Source: Lomentospora prolificans (lineage: Eukaryota > Ascomycota > Sordariomycetes > Microascales > Microascaceae). Taken from it: DNA of 64,000 nucleotides. Both the position numbers and the translations under genes were made by a program. Every line of letters starts with the position of its first letter. Position 1 is the first letter of the stretch. This document shows positions 31,952 through 43,246 of the stretch, piece after piece. Location of the stretch: NCBI GenBank assembly GCA_029532625.1, contig JARFXM010000010.1, positions 1,426,001 to 1,490,000 on the forward strand. Reading direction: 5' to 3'. The notes under the pieces are model-generated. The model did no database searches. It was given only the letters and a program-made list of their open reading frames with translations, and had not been told where the DNA came from.

Positions 31952-34894
31952 GCGTTCAGTCAGCACGTTGATAATAAAAGAAGTTGTAAACATGTGTACA
32001 AGCAACTGGTGTTTGATTTTGGTTCATCTGTGTCACGCTGATGTCTGTTTGCCTTCAAGCTCGCTGCATAAAGACAGGGAAAAGCGACTGAAAATCCGAA
32101 TAAAGAAACGTCATTGTCTATAGTTGGGTTGTTATTGCATGCCTGGTCTGTCTGCTCCAAAGGAGAACCGTCCACCTCCAACGAGATGGATCTTACGCTC
32201 ACATCGGCGCGTTGGAGAAGGGGGCCTTTATAAGCATTACTACCATTGCCTCGACATGTCCGCGGAGCCCGTGATCTCGAGGCCGCGTCGACTCTACTGC
32301 CGAGCAGGCCAACCCATCACCCGGTGGGCGGCGGGGAAGGGGGGGGAAGGTGCTGATCTGATAGCAGCACCCTACAGACTCCCAAAAAGTGCGCGAATAC
32401 TTGGGTTTCGATTCATTCCATCAGCGTCAGTCCATCCCGCCATTTTCGCCACTCTTCTCTCTTTTCGGAAGCTGACTTTCCGCCCATGATTTGGAAAAGG
32501 CCTGCCACCAAAAAAGCCGCCTTCCTTTACGGGAGGGAGTTTATACTTTGTAAAAGCTCTGATGCCGGGCACTCTTGCAAAAGAGAATGTGGCTAAGTGG
32601 CTGCCAAGAAGCTTGATGTTTTTGGGTTTCTTTGCTTCCACGGCCAGCCGTATCAAAATATACTGCTGGCACAAAGGGCGGTGGCGGTTTTGAGGAGGAG
32701 CCACTCGCCCCTCACCCTCTCCCCCGACCTAATTCTAGACTCCTCTCTCGACCTTGAACTACCCCAATTCGAAGGGAGCTTGGACGCATTTCTCGTCGTG
32801 AGACATAGGGTAGCTTTTTCTCGCGGGGCCGGCCCCGTACCACGCATGTATGTGCACACATGATAAGGCTGCTGCTTCTTGAAGGAGAACCCCCTAGTTT
32901 GACAACAGGTTTGGTTCAAAAGCGAATAGACATCCCTCAAATTGGGGAAATTTCTTTCGGTTTAGCAATACCAGCCAAAGAAAGCGCTCGACTGGCTTGG
33001 ACTTTCGGGCGCTAGCTGTCTTTTTGGAGTGGTTCCCAGCATGATAATGAATCCGTGGATCCCGAGTGGGTGAGCTCCTAGTACCCGGTACTTGATGTGC
33101 CGATCGGCGAGCGTCCACTAGAATTGCTCAGAGCCAGCTACCTAGCTTCAGAAGCATCGTCTCGACACCACATGCTGGCTAAGGTGCTGAGAACTGAGTA
33201 CCTCTGCCCCAGGGTTCCTCCCATGTGTATTTGGCTGGCTGACTGGCTGTCTCGGGTGGTTGCCCACTCACCTGCTTCCCCTCACCATTCCCCAAAAACC
33301 ACTGACCACTGGCCGGACACCCTGGGCCGGGGAATGGATCGATGATGTATGTACCTCATTTCAACGCGGAATTCCAAAATACCTGCTTGTCGCACCTGCT
33401 TGGCTGGAAACTAGAGCACAATTGTTGCAAGGTCTGCCGGGCTCTGGAATCAGTTCTTTCCCCACTAAGCTATAACTTGGCCCCCTCCCTTAGAACCTGC
33501 CTTCTCTTTTCTAAACCCGTTCTCCTACTTTCACCTCTTGCTCCTGCACCTACTCTCTCTTCACACCTTGTCATGGAAGGAAGTATCTCGATGATATTGT
33601 AGTCTCATCGCCGCTTTCCTCACCAGCTCTTCCTCTCCTCCCTCTAGAACCTCTTCCCCTCTCTCCCTCTCTTCCACCCTTTTTCGCCTCCTCTCTTCTT
33701 CACCTCACCTCACCCACGATCCGCCTCTTTTCTGCTTGCTTAAGCTCTCTAAGCTGTCTTGCTTCCGTGAGCTCTCTATCACCTCCCATCCTCTCTCGCC
33801 ACGGACCATCGCCATCGTCCCCATTTGCTTCTTAGCTCCCACCCTTTGCTCCACCAATTCTTTCCCTCTGAATTTCTCTCACACCAACCTCCCATCTCTT
33901 CCTCTCTAAACCGCCCCTTGAACTGCCAAGGTTTCCCAAGGGAAATCCATCACACTCAATTACCACCCTCTCGAGTTTATTGGGACTCGTCCAACAGCCC
34001 AGTTCTTCATCCACCACCGCCGCGCGCTCTTCTTGAACATCAAGAAATTCTCGGTCACGTTTCGATCTCTCCTGATTGAAACATCTGCCGCGCCTTGCCC
34101 GACGCACCCATCACAGGACGTTCTTCAAGCAGCGATCCCCGATTTTACTGGTAAGCAACCATTCCCGTCCCCTACTACTCTCCACGTTTTGGTCCACTCT
34201 TCGACCCCGCCATTTTTTTCCATTCCCTGTCCCACCCACCCACGGACACTCTTCCACACACACCTGGACGAATCCGGAAAGGTGGCCAAGGGAAAATTAA
34301 GGAAAATCTAACAAATATTTGTGAAAAACAGAAGAATAACCCTTCACCCCACCTTTGTCTCGAATCGCAAAAGCTCTTGACGACATCAAGAGCTCATCCG
34401 TCCCCTTCTCCCTCCAAGGTATGCAATTCCCAGTTAATCTAGTTTCCCTTAGAGTCTTGAATTGGTGTGCTTGTATGTTTCTCTCATCAGCCTCGCGGAC
34501 CTGCCAATTTTTGGGCGGAGCGGGCATCCTTTGCGCTTTCCGATTCTTGTGGTGGTTGTCCGTCGCACTTTCCCTGGTCCGCGATCACCGCGCATCGGCC
34601 GATTGGCACCTAAGCGGGATGGCCATCTCGGCGCCCAGAGGCTGCGGTTTCAACAATCTGGAAATTATTGATACAATCAATCCGCATACACCATTGGTTT
34701 CTCGAAAGACGCTGACAGTGATCACCGCTTGAACTAGGTCTTCTCGAATCCCCTCACCGACTCCTTCCCCATTTCCCTATCACCCCTCGACTACCTTCTC
34801 GCCTCCGCTCCTCATTTTTCCCGATTGCGGATTCCCCCAAACTTACCTTCAGCCCATACTTCACCCCGACCACTCTCGATCTACAACCTACATA
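31952..34894. other. Intergenic region and long pyrimidine-rich leader of the KH-protein gene
   Basis: No supported coding region. From about 33480 to 34890 the plus strand is strongly C/T-rich (ctctcccc, ttcttc types), like a long promoter plus 5' UTR. A probable spliced leader intron is listed separately, and a second candidate lies at 34419-34490 (GTATGC to TCATCAG). Confidence 0.55.
34151..34331 (+). other. Probable 5' UTR intron of the KH-protein gene
   Basis: Donor GTAAGC at 34151, branch CTAAC at 34308-34312 and acceptor CAG ending at 34331, 19 nt after the branch site. All three elements match the coding introns of the same gene. Upstream and downstream are pyrimidine-rich leader, so it would lie wholly in the 5' UTR. 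Confidence 0.5.
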
Positions 34895-36151
34895 ATGGCC
34901 GCCTCCGATATCGCCTCTAACGGTCTCGAGATGGATATCGATTCCAAGATGCACGACGAGCCCCTTCTCGGCCCTGACGGCGAGCCCGCTCCCAAGACTG
35001 ACGAAGAATATGCGCAGTCTCAGCTGACTCTGCGGGCCATTGTCTCCTCCAAGGAGGCTGGTGTTATCATCGGCAAGGGCGGAAAGAACGTTGCCGACCT
35101 ACGTGATGAGACCGGTGTCAAGGCCGGCGTCAGCAAGGTTGTCCAGGGCGTCCATGACCGAGTTCTAACCATTACCGGCGGCTGTGATGCTATTGCACGA
35201 GCCTACGCCATTGTTGCCCGAGCTCTCGTTGAAGGCGCTCCCTCTGTCGGCATGGGTGGGGTCATTCAGAACAACGGAACTCACCGTACGTTTCGACCCA
35301 TGCACCTTCTCACCCTGTATTTGTGCTAACCGGAAATTGTGACAGCCATTAAGCTGCTCATCTCTCACAACCAGATGGGCACCATCATTGGTCGCCAGGG
35401 CCTCAAGATCAAGCATATCCAGGATGTCTCCGGTGTCCGCATGGTTGCCCAGAAGGAGATGCTCCCTCAGTCTACCGAACGCATCGTAGAGGTCCAAGGA
35501 ACCCCCGATGGCATCAAGCAGGCAATTTGGGAGATCTGCAAGTGCCTAGTTGACGATTGGCAGCGCGGTACTGGCACCGTCTTGTACAACCCTGCCGTTC
35601 GCACTCAGACGGGAAGCCCCAGCAGTGGTGGTTTCGGTGGCAGCTCGAGCTACGGCACTAGCAACGTCAACACTGGCAGGAGCGACTACGGCAGCTCCAG
35701 AGTAACGCGCACAGGTAATGGCACCGATTTTAGCAACGGTAGCTCGCGTTCGTATAATCGCCGTTCTGCTGATTCTGATGCAGCCAACCGCGGTCCTCCC
35801 ACCCACGACGAGAACGGTGAAGAGATCCAGACTCAGAACATTAGCATCCCGGCCGATATGGTTGGTTGCATCATTGGTCGTGCCGGAAGCAAGATTAGCG
35901 AGATCCGCAAGGCCTCTGGAGCCCGCATCTCGATTGCGAAGGTATGTTTCCCCGGCGCTTCCCTACTCTGTGCTGTGTTCCCCGTCTTGCCCTAACTGTC
36001 GGCTACGTCACAGGCCCCTCACGATGAGACTGGCGAGCGAATGTTCACGATTATGGGCACCGCCAAGGCGAACGAGTCTGCTCTCTTCCTCCTCTACGAG
36101 AACCTCGAGGCCGAGAAGATGCGACGAAGCCAACCCCAGGGTAACGAGTAA
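34895..36151 (+). CDS. Three-KH-domain RNA-binding protein (PCBP/Rnc1/Pbp2-like)
   Basis: Exons 34895-35285, 35346-35941 and 36014-36151 join in phase to 374 residues. KH1 (about 44-115) has the GKGG loop, KH2 (about 131-203) has GRQG and KH3 (about 294-367) has GRAG, each in the I-I-G-x-x-G context that holds single-stranded RNA. Between KH2 and KH3 lies a G/S/N/Y-rich flexible linker. The order and spacing match poly(C)-binding proteins and the fungal relatives Rnc1 (fission yeast) and Pbp2/Hek2 (budding yeast), which bind mRNAs in nucleus or cytoplasm and control their stability or translation. Introns carry GTACGT/GTATGT donors and CTAAC-type branch sites. The long spliced leader suggests regulated expression. 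Confidence 0.92.
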
Positions 36152-38100
36152 AGACTGGGTCCAGCTCGGATCCCTGCGATTCCCGCAAAGTTGTCGAGGT
36201 TACTCTCTCCTATGGACACTTCGTTTAACTTGTATTCCTTTATTATTCTTGCTTGTTCAAGGGGGGGTTTGAATTTTAGGGTCAGGTTTGCCAAGACTCC
36301 GCTTTAAGGGCCTTCCCAGATCTGACTTGCCGCAAGGCTTTCATATCCGATATCAAGGAGATTGGGAAGCGGGATACCAATGACGCGACGACACACGGCT
36401 ATTTTTTTTCTCCTTCTTTTCCTCGATTTTCTATTGATTGTGTTTTTCCTTTATTCCCTTAGGTTGTTCTACCCATTTTCTTATGTTCCCTTCTTCTCTC
36501 ACGGACCAGATCCTCAAACCTTTAAACCGACGGCCTCTCTCCATCACTACCGCCTACTTATCCTTTTTCACGTCTCGGGAAGAGACGCTTCGACTCCTGT
36601 CCCCATTTACTCCATGGCGCCAGTGCCATGTTTCGTGCTGGAAGCAGCCCCCTACTTCCATGTGCTTCTCTTCTGTTAGGACCCCTAGCAGTAGCGTACG
36701 GTTGAAGGGTTAGTGCGTCAAGAGTCGGTGACGTACCTTGCATGGTCGGAATCCGTGGTATCGTCTCGGCATGGAGAGATATGTCAAGACGGGTGCTCGT
36801 ATTCGTTATTCGATTGCTTCGAAACTTGGGTATGGGCAAGCCACAAACTCTTCAGGTTCTGGTATGTTTCCGAGTGACGGCAATTTCCCATTGCTGCCAT
36901 TCCAGCCGAGACGCGGACAGCGAAGCGTCCATTCATCCTAAAAAAGAAAAAAAGCCATACCAACTATGATGAACTCCGTCCCTCCTTTCACCCAAATCCT
37001 AGTCATGTTTTCCTCTCGACTTCTCGACTTTCTCGATTTCCCCACGCCTTCTCTTCTTACCGCCCGACGACGAACGACGACGCTCCACCGGCGTGGATGG
37101 TAGAATACCCACCCCTCAAAATCACCCGAAAAACAGAAGATAATTATCCCTTTACTATGCAGTCCGCTTGTTTTGCGGCCGTCCGCCCTCCTTTCCACCT
37201 GTCAGCCGCAACTCCTGTCCCTTACAATCTTGTTATCCGCGCGGTTTTGTCACCCAGCTTTTCGACCTGAGAGGGGGCTATTGTAGCGTATAGCTGGCCC
37301 CTGGCAGCTGGCGTGGTAGCCTTAAAATGCAGGGCTGCCAAGCTGCCGAAGAAACAGAAGCCGAGACTCAATATACTTGAATTGACACAGCAGGCGTAGG
37401 CGCACTCGCCAACGTGATAAAAAGATTGATCAATGTGTATATATCCGTGAGCGCGTGTAAATGAGGTTGCATCGGGCCTGTGAGTGTGTTCAAGCCAACC
37501 TCAACTGACAATGAAGCCGTCAATGTCACTACTAATAGGTCGTTGGAGCCAATCTTCGGGACTGGGCTGGTGACCCCGCCCCCACTGAAGCGCTGACTAG
37601 CCGACAGGCCAGGAAAGTAAAGGCCGGCCACTTGTGCCGGCATGCGCGAGCGATTATTAGTGGAGGAAATGAATGGCCACAGCCTGGCCTGGTGGGCGAG
37701 GCGTTGGGTTGGCCAGCGTTTAATACAACTTATTGGTACGTGGCGCTTCAGACTCCACTGGCACCGGAGAAGCCAATCTGTCATCATTGCCCAAAGAACA
37801 TTTCCGAAACTTCAATTAATGTACCTGAGTGCGACTAGACCTGCCAGCAATGAAATAATCTTTGGCAGCCAGCTGCATTCGCTCCTTTTCCTCTTCCTCA
37901 TTCCTTTTTCTACCGCGCCTTATATTTGAGTTCCAATTCCCCTCCTTGAGTTTCCATCTTTCCATCGCATTGTCGTTTTCTTATCACCGGAGCGCCAATT
38001 CCTTCTCAGTCGCATCCCTAGTCGTTCTCTAGCACGCTCGATACCCAGCTTTTCATCCTGTCTTTCTCTTTTACTTCACCTTCTCTCGACCGGAGTCAAA
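36152..38100. other. Intergenic region upstream of the HUT1-type gene
   Basis: 3' UTR of the KH gene and promoter/leader of the nucleotide-sugar transporter. C/T-rich from about 37870 to 38100. Small GCCAGC/GCTGGC clusters occur near 37290-37340 and 37600-37690. No supported gene. Confidence 0.55.
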
Positions 38101-39538
38101 ATGGCGCGCACTAAACAGGCGACTCCATTGCGCCGAGAAGCTTCGGACGAGTATTTTTCGCGACGTGACGTCTCTACTCCCGTGAGAAAGAGTTCCAATG
38201 GCGCGGCTGCTGCGGCGCCCGAGACCAAGACCAAGGCGGCGCAACCCGAAAAGCGCGAAGCTGGCCTCTTGGAGCTTGCCATTTCTGTCGGGGGCATCTA
38301 TGCTAGCTTGTGAGTGCCAAACTAGAAACGGCTCTCGGGGCTTTCTTCCCCATCTCCGACGACGTGCCGCCCGCTAACCCCTTTGTCTTACCCTGGCATC
38401 TAGCTTGACCTGGGCGTACCTCCAAGAGAAGCTCACGACAACGCCGTACGGCCCGGCCGACAAGCCCGAAGTCTTCCAGTTCCCGGTATTCCTTAACACG
38501 ATTCAGTCGGCCTTTGCGGCAACGACGGGCCTAGTATACCTCATCAGCAGCACCCCCAAGGGCAAGTCGATCCCCCCGGTGATACCCAGCGCGCGCATCC
38601 TCGGTCCTCTAGCCCTCGTCGCCGTGACGAGCTCTCTCGCCTCGCCCTTTGGCTACGCCTCGCTCTCGCACATCGACTACATCACCTTCCTCCTCGCCAA
38701 AAGCTGCAAGCTGCTCCCCGTCATGTTCCTCCACATCACCGTCTTCCGGAAGCGCTACCCGCTGTACAAGTACCTGGTGGTGGCGGCTGTCACGGCCGGC
38801 GTGGCCGTCTTCACGCTGCACTCGGGCAAGAAGAAGAAGTCGTCCAGCTACGTCAACGAGGACCGCAATGTCGCCTGGGGCCTGCTCCTCCTGAGCATCA
38901 ACCTCTTGTTCGACGGCCTAACCAACTCCACCCAGGACTACATCTTCCAGGCCTTCCAGCCCTACACGGGCCCGCAGATGATGGTCGCCAACAACGTCAT
39001 GAGCACCCTCGTCACGGGTGCGTACCTCTTGCTCAGCCCGTGGCTCGTCCACACCGGCCTCGGGGAGTACCTCGGCATGGAGGTCGCGGGGAATGCGGGA
39101 GAGCTTAGGTCGGCGTTGGCCTTTATGGCGAGGTATCCTAGTGTTTGGAAGGATGTTTTGGGCTTTGCGGCTTGTGGGGCTATTGGCCAGGTCTTTATCT
39201 GTGAGTTCCTCTTTTTTTTTTCTTTTTTTTTGCCCGTTTAGTCTGCCTCTCGTTTCTTTGCGTTACGTTACCGGCAGGGTTCTTTTGGGAGATGCACGTT
39301 GTGCTAACATCCGCCAGTCTACACCCTCGCCACCTTTTCCTCGGTGCTCCTCGTCACCGTAACAGTCACCCGCAAAATGTTCACCATGATCCTCTCCGTC
39401 ATCGCCTTTGGCCACCGCCTCACGAACATGCAGTGGCTCGGCGTGGGCCTCGTCTTTGGCGGAATCGGCGCCGAGGCCACCATTGCGCGGAGGGAGAAGA
39501 TTGCCAAGGAGGCTGCCAAGAAGGCCAAGAAGGCGTAG
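38101..39538 (+). CDS. HUT1: UDP-galactose/nucleotide-sugar transporter, HUT1 (SLC35B1) type
   Basis: Exons 38101-38309, 38404-39200 and 39318-39538 join in phase to 408 residues. About ten hydrophobic helices follow a basic cytosolic tail of about 55 residues. Family signatures are ISVGGIYASFLTWAYLQE (across the first intron), SCKLLPVM, the NSTQDYIFQ segment and IAFGHRLTNMQWLGVGLVF. HUT1 proteins sit in the ER membrane and carry UDP-galactose and related nucleotides into the lumen. The C-terminus ends KAKKA, which fits a KxKxx ER-retrieval signal. The N-terminus reads MARTKQATPLRR, which after Met removal starts with the same five residues as histone H3. Intron 2 has a GCTAAC branch site. 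Confidence 0.92.
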
Positions 39539-40726
39539 AGCTTTTTTTTTCTTTTTTTTTTCTGTTTTGGTTTGAGTCTAGTAGCGGAAGGTACGTAGGA
39601 TAAGGAGTGAATGGATGGATATTCAAATATATCAAAACCACATCTCGGCGTTGGGGGATGATGTCAGAAGGAAAAAAAAAGAGGTCCCACATACAACCCA
39701 CCAAGAGGCATATATCTAAATATAAAATAACCCCCAACACTCCATAAAATCCTCCAAAACGTGTCCTATCTCGCATCCCGCCCGTTCCACAAAAAAAAAA
39801 AAAAAAAAAAAAAATCCCATCCCGTTTCTATTCCTGTTCCTAGATACGCCATATAAGGAAGGCACTTGACCCCGTCCGGACCATTGGTGGCGCCAGCCTT
39901 TTTTGGCGGAGGCGAGGCGAGCTGCATGCGTTGGTTCGCTTCTCTCCACCCGTCGCCGGATATCCTTCGGAGTAGAGGTGCAAAATGGCAGGATGGCAGG
40001 CTTGGATCAAAGGGGAGGAATGGACCTCGGGTTTGGTCGTATTCGAACTGTCTTCGTCCATTTGATGCCTGGGCTGTTGTAGTACGTCCTTCCCAAGGCT
40101 TCCCGAGCCCGGATGCCGCGACGGCCTCATCAATTCCACGACAAGCATCCTTCGCAGGCTACGTGTCGCGTTCGTCACGTCACTTCCCAAGACAAAGAAA
40201 TAGGAACAACGATATAGTCATCAGACCTGTGTGTATAGAACCTATGTAAACAAAGCAAATCGGAAACCACAAATGGAATGTTTGTATATCCCTATCCCGC
40301 CAACTTGACTCCCCGAGCGCCTTCCCCTTCCTCCTCTTATAACAGAAGAGAAAAAGGCAAGGAATGTAATAAATACCATCCAGGCAAAGGAGAGGCCTGT
40401 TCCCGTTTTTGTCTTAAACATAACGTTATAAGTTCGAGTTAACAACGCCTGAAAATGCCCATGTCAAACATGCCGTACATGTTTCCCCTACCGCCACCAT
40501 TTATCTCCTTTCCATCCTGGTCCTTGATTCCGTTTGCCTTCATAATAAGTAACATAGAAAAAAAGTTCGCAAACTTTCAACGCCATAATAATTTGCGTCG
40601 CTAGTCCACATATATAAAGATACACTAGGCTCTCTGCCGTCTTGCAGCGCCCGTAAGGGTAGTAGAAGAAAGTGTTCGGGGCAGGGGCGGGTAAAGAAGT
40701 AGATGTCTTGATCCAAAGTCTGACGA
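39539..40726. other. Convergent 3' region
   Basis: Lies between the stops of the HUT1-type gene and the phosphatase gene. T runs directly follow the HUT1 stop (39542-39561), and a 24-nt A run lies at 39791-39814. No supported gene, only short frames. Confidence 0.55.
39791..39814. repeat. Poly(A) tract, 24 nt
   Basis: An uninterrupted A run about 250 nt past the stop of the HUT1-type gene on the same strand. Confidence 0.9.
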
Positions 40727-43246
40727 CTATAGTATCTCGTCAATCGATCGGACTATCGGCGTCTCTCCCTTAGTAGGGGGACTACGTGGGTCTGCCACTT
40801 GAGGCGGCCTGCCAAATGGCGAAAACGGGTCGCGGGGGAACATTGTCTGCCGAGGGCTGAAAAGACCCTCAGTGGGCGTAGGCGGTGACTCAACGAAACG
40901 CATACCTCCCATTGCGGCACCAAACTGCGGAGGATCGTGTAGGGGGTTATTCGTCATCGTCTCTACACGTGGGGACATGAGTGCAGTGTCGTCAATAAAA
41001 GGGACCGCAATGGTGATTTCGCGCTCGCGGGGTGCCGTAACTTGTTCTTGGAACGAGGGTAACGTGGGGCGTCCGTCGACAGGGCGGTTGAACGACAGGC
41101 CTGAGAAGCCAAAGGCGCCATGGGAGTCGAAGCTGCGGGGCGCGAAACCGCCGCCAAAGTTGGTATTGAACCCTCCGAACCCGGGCGTAGGAGGCGGCTT
41201 GGAAACGTCCATGGGCTTAGATATGTTGAGCGGCGCTAAGTTGAACTCTGTCTTAACTATGGGTGGCTCTTCGTTCACTGGGGGAGGCGGGGGAGGATCC
41301 GTAGGGGCCGGAAGCCTAATGTCATCAAAGTTGAAGCGGCCAAGCTTGCCAGGGTCATTTTCGTCCTCGGGTTGATTCCACGAAAAGGCCGATGGCGCCG
41401 ATGAAGGTCCGGGTGAAACGGCCTGCGTGCTGCCGGGCGCGGAGTTGCCCCGTTGGCGTATAGAACACTTGCCAGGGCTAAGTGCCTTTTCCTCGCCATC
41501 CTCACCAGGCAAGGGTGCCGTGAGCGGTGACTTGGAAGTGTCGCCATTGATATCGATGGCGTCGGCGGAAAGCGTTAGCCTGTGCTTAGTCGGACTCCTT
41601 CCTGAGCGCTGCCGTAAAGCGGAGTTGGGACTAAGCTTCTTCTTTGAGACCTCCTTGTGGAAATCCTGGAGGCAGTACATCAGCCTCATGTTGGGGCTGA
41701 TCCAGCGGCTCTTGGCCTGCGCAGCGTAGTAGGAGTCGTTCACGCTGAGCTCCGGGTTCCTGTAGATGCCATACGCGATGATGAGACTAGCAGACCGACT
41801 GGCACCCTGTTGGCAATGAATGAGTACCTTTTTGCCCTCTTTCGTCGTTTTTTCGATGCGCTCGCACAAGGACATCAAATCCACGGAGATGTCTGTGTTA
41901 TGATCCCAAGGCATGTGAATATATTCGGGCTGCTTAGGTGGCAGCGTCGCCGCCTTGGGGGTAGTAGGAGTCGTTTCTCCCATCGTCTCATCCACCGAAG
42001 GTGGGAACTCAAAGGCGGTTCTGAAGCTAGCCTCGGTGAGTGCCGTGTCTGGATATGGGCTATCGTCCATCGCCATAGGTTCGGGGTTCATCTCCATTTT
42101 GACGTCCTCATCCTCCTTGGCGGGGTCGGCTGCAGACTGCGTCGTGAAGGGGTTATTCACCTCGCGCGCAACATTGATTACTAGATCAAACTTGGAAGCC
42201 TCCTCAGCGGTAGGTTCCAGATAAAGGAATACGTTATCCTCGTAAATAGCGATGGGACCATCGGGGTAACCAGGTGATTTTTGGTCCTCGTTGTTCTCAC
42301 TCTCATCCTTCAAGTGCACCAAGTCAATGACGCCCCGGTTGGCAATCTGCGTCCTGATGGGCGACCCCTCCTCGGCAATGGTCGAATTGAGGGGTCCACA
42401 GATGCTCAGCTTCGTCGGCCTAAGAATCTCGGACAATCCATTTTGGTTACGCTCAAGAACGGTCGGAAAAGTCATGCCGCCAGTAGGCCCAAAGGTAGAA
42501 GACTTGAGTCCTGTGAGCATATGGGGAGTCGAGGCGGAATGCTTGAGGGCTCTCCGTTGTAGAATCGGGGGCATGGCAGGCGAGGCTGGGACCTCAAGAG
42601 TAGTGTTGCGCATGGCCAGGTCCGAAGTATTCGTCCTGAGGCTCAGCTGACTTGGGCGCTTCTTCATAGGCGGGATTTTAGGCTTTATGAAGGTCGTTGA
42701 GGGTGAGGCAGGTTCGGAGAGGAGGGTAGAGGAAATGGTTGGAGGCTGAATAGAGAGTCCCTTCATGTTGCGCGCGCGCCTCGGCGACGGCGAGGTCATA
42801 GGCCTTTCCGTGGTGTTGCTGAAATCGGTGACAGTAAGTGTAGAGAGGGTGGAGGGAAGGCCGCCAAAAGTAGGTCCAGGGAAGGAAGACAGCGGAATCA
42901 GATTCACAGGCGAGTCTGGAGATGAGGACGGTGAGGGGTCCGAGAGCGGCGAAGAATCAGCCGTGGAGAGTGTGGTGGTAGGCGATGAGTCGGCCGATTC
43001 TGACGCCTGTGTGGATGTGCTATCGTGATGTTTGTGAAGGGCATCTGAGGGTATTGCACCAGCTCGTAGTGTAGGCCCTTGTTCCGAAAGGGGCGCCTTG
43101 GCGCACGCGGGCTCGACAGTGATGAGTTTGGGGTCTACGACCGTGACGGTGTCCTGATCAGCCATTGTTTCGGCATCCAGGTCAAACACTGACATAAAGG
43201 AGGGTATTTGGTCCTCGTAGAATCTCCGGGCGGCAGCAGACGGCAT
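40727..43246 (-). CDS. Dual-specificity phosphatase, fungal MAP kinase phosphatase (Msg5-like)
   Basis: Single exon, 839 residues. The phosphatase domain spans about residues 350-550: FDLVINVAREV, then HMPWDHNTDI with the general-acid Asp, and the active-site loop VLIHCQQGASRSASLIIAYG with catalytic Cys478 and the Arg of HCx5R. The flanks are long, disordered and rich in S, P and T, as in yeast Msg5, which removes phosphate from Thr and Tyr of MAP kinases. Many SP/TP sites and short basic stretches could serve as MAP-kinase docking and phosphorylation sites. Residues 250-340 carry conserved-looking short motifs but no second domain. All catalytic residues are present, so activity is expected; the particular MAP kinase target cannot be read from sequence. 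Confidence 0.88.
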   Translation of the reverse strand: MPSAAARRFYEDQIPSFMSVFDLDAETMADQDTVTVVDPKLITVEPACAKAPLSEQGPTLRAGAIPSDALHKHHDSTSTQASESADSSPTTTLSTADSSPLSDPSPSSSPDSPVNLIPLSSFPGPTFGGLPSTLSTLTVTDFSNTTERPMTSPSPRRARNMKGLSIQPPTISSTLLSEPASPSTTFIKPKIPPMKKRPSQLSLRTNTSDLAMRNTTLEVPASPAMPPILQRRALKHSASTPHMLTGLKSSTFGPTGGMTFPTVLERNQNGLSEILRPTKLSICGPLNSTIAEEGSPIRTQIANRGVIDLVHLKDESENNEDQKSPGYPDGPIAIYEDNVFLYLEPTAEEASKFDLVINVAREVNNPFTTQSAADPAKEDEDVKMEMNPEPMAMDDSPYPDTALTEASFRTAFEFPPSVDETMGETTPTTPKAATLPPKQPEYIHMPWDHNTDISVDLMSLCERIEKTTKEGKKVLIHCQQGASRSASLIIAYGIYRNPELSVNDSYYAAQAKSRWISPNMRLMYCLQDFHKEVSKKKLSPNSALRQRSGRSPTKHRLTLSADAIDINGDTSKSPLTAPLPGEDGEEKALSPGKCSIRQRGNSAPGSTQAVSPGPSSAPSAFSWNQPEDENDPGKLGRFNFDDIRLPAPTDPPPPPPVNEEPPIVKTEFNLAPLNISKPMDVSKPPPTPGFGGFNTNFGGGFAPRSFDSHGAFGFSGLSFNRPVDGRPTLPSFQEQVTAPREREITIAVPFIDDTALMSPRVETMTNNPLHDPPQFGAAMGGMRFVESPPTPTEGLFSPRQTMFPRDPFSPFGRPPQVADPRSPPTKGETPIVRSIDEIL

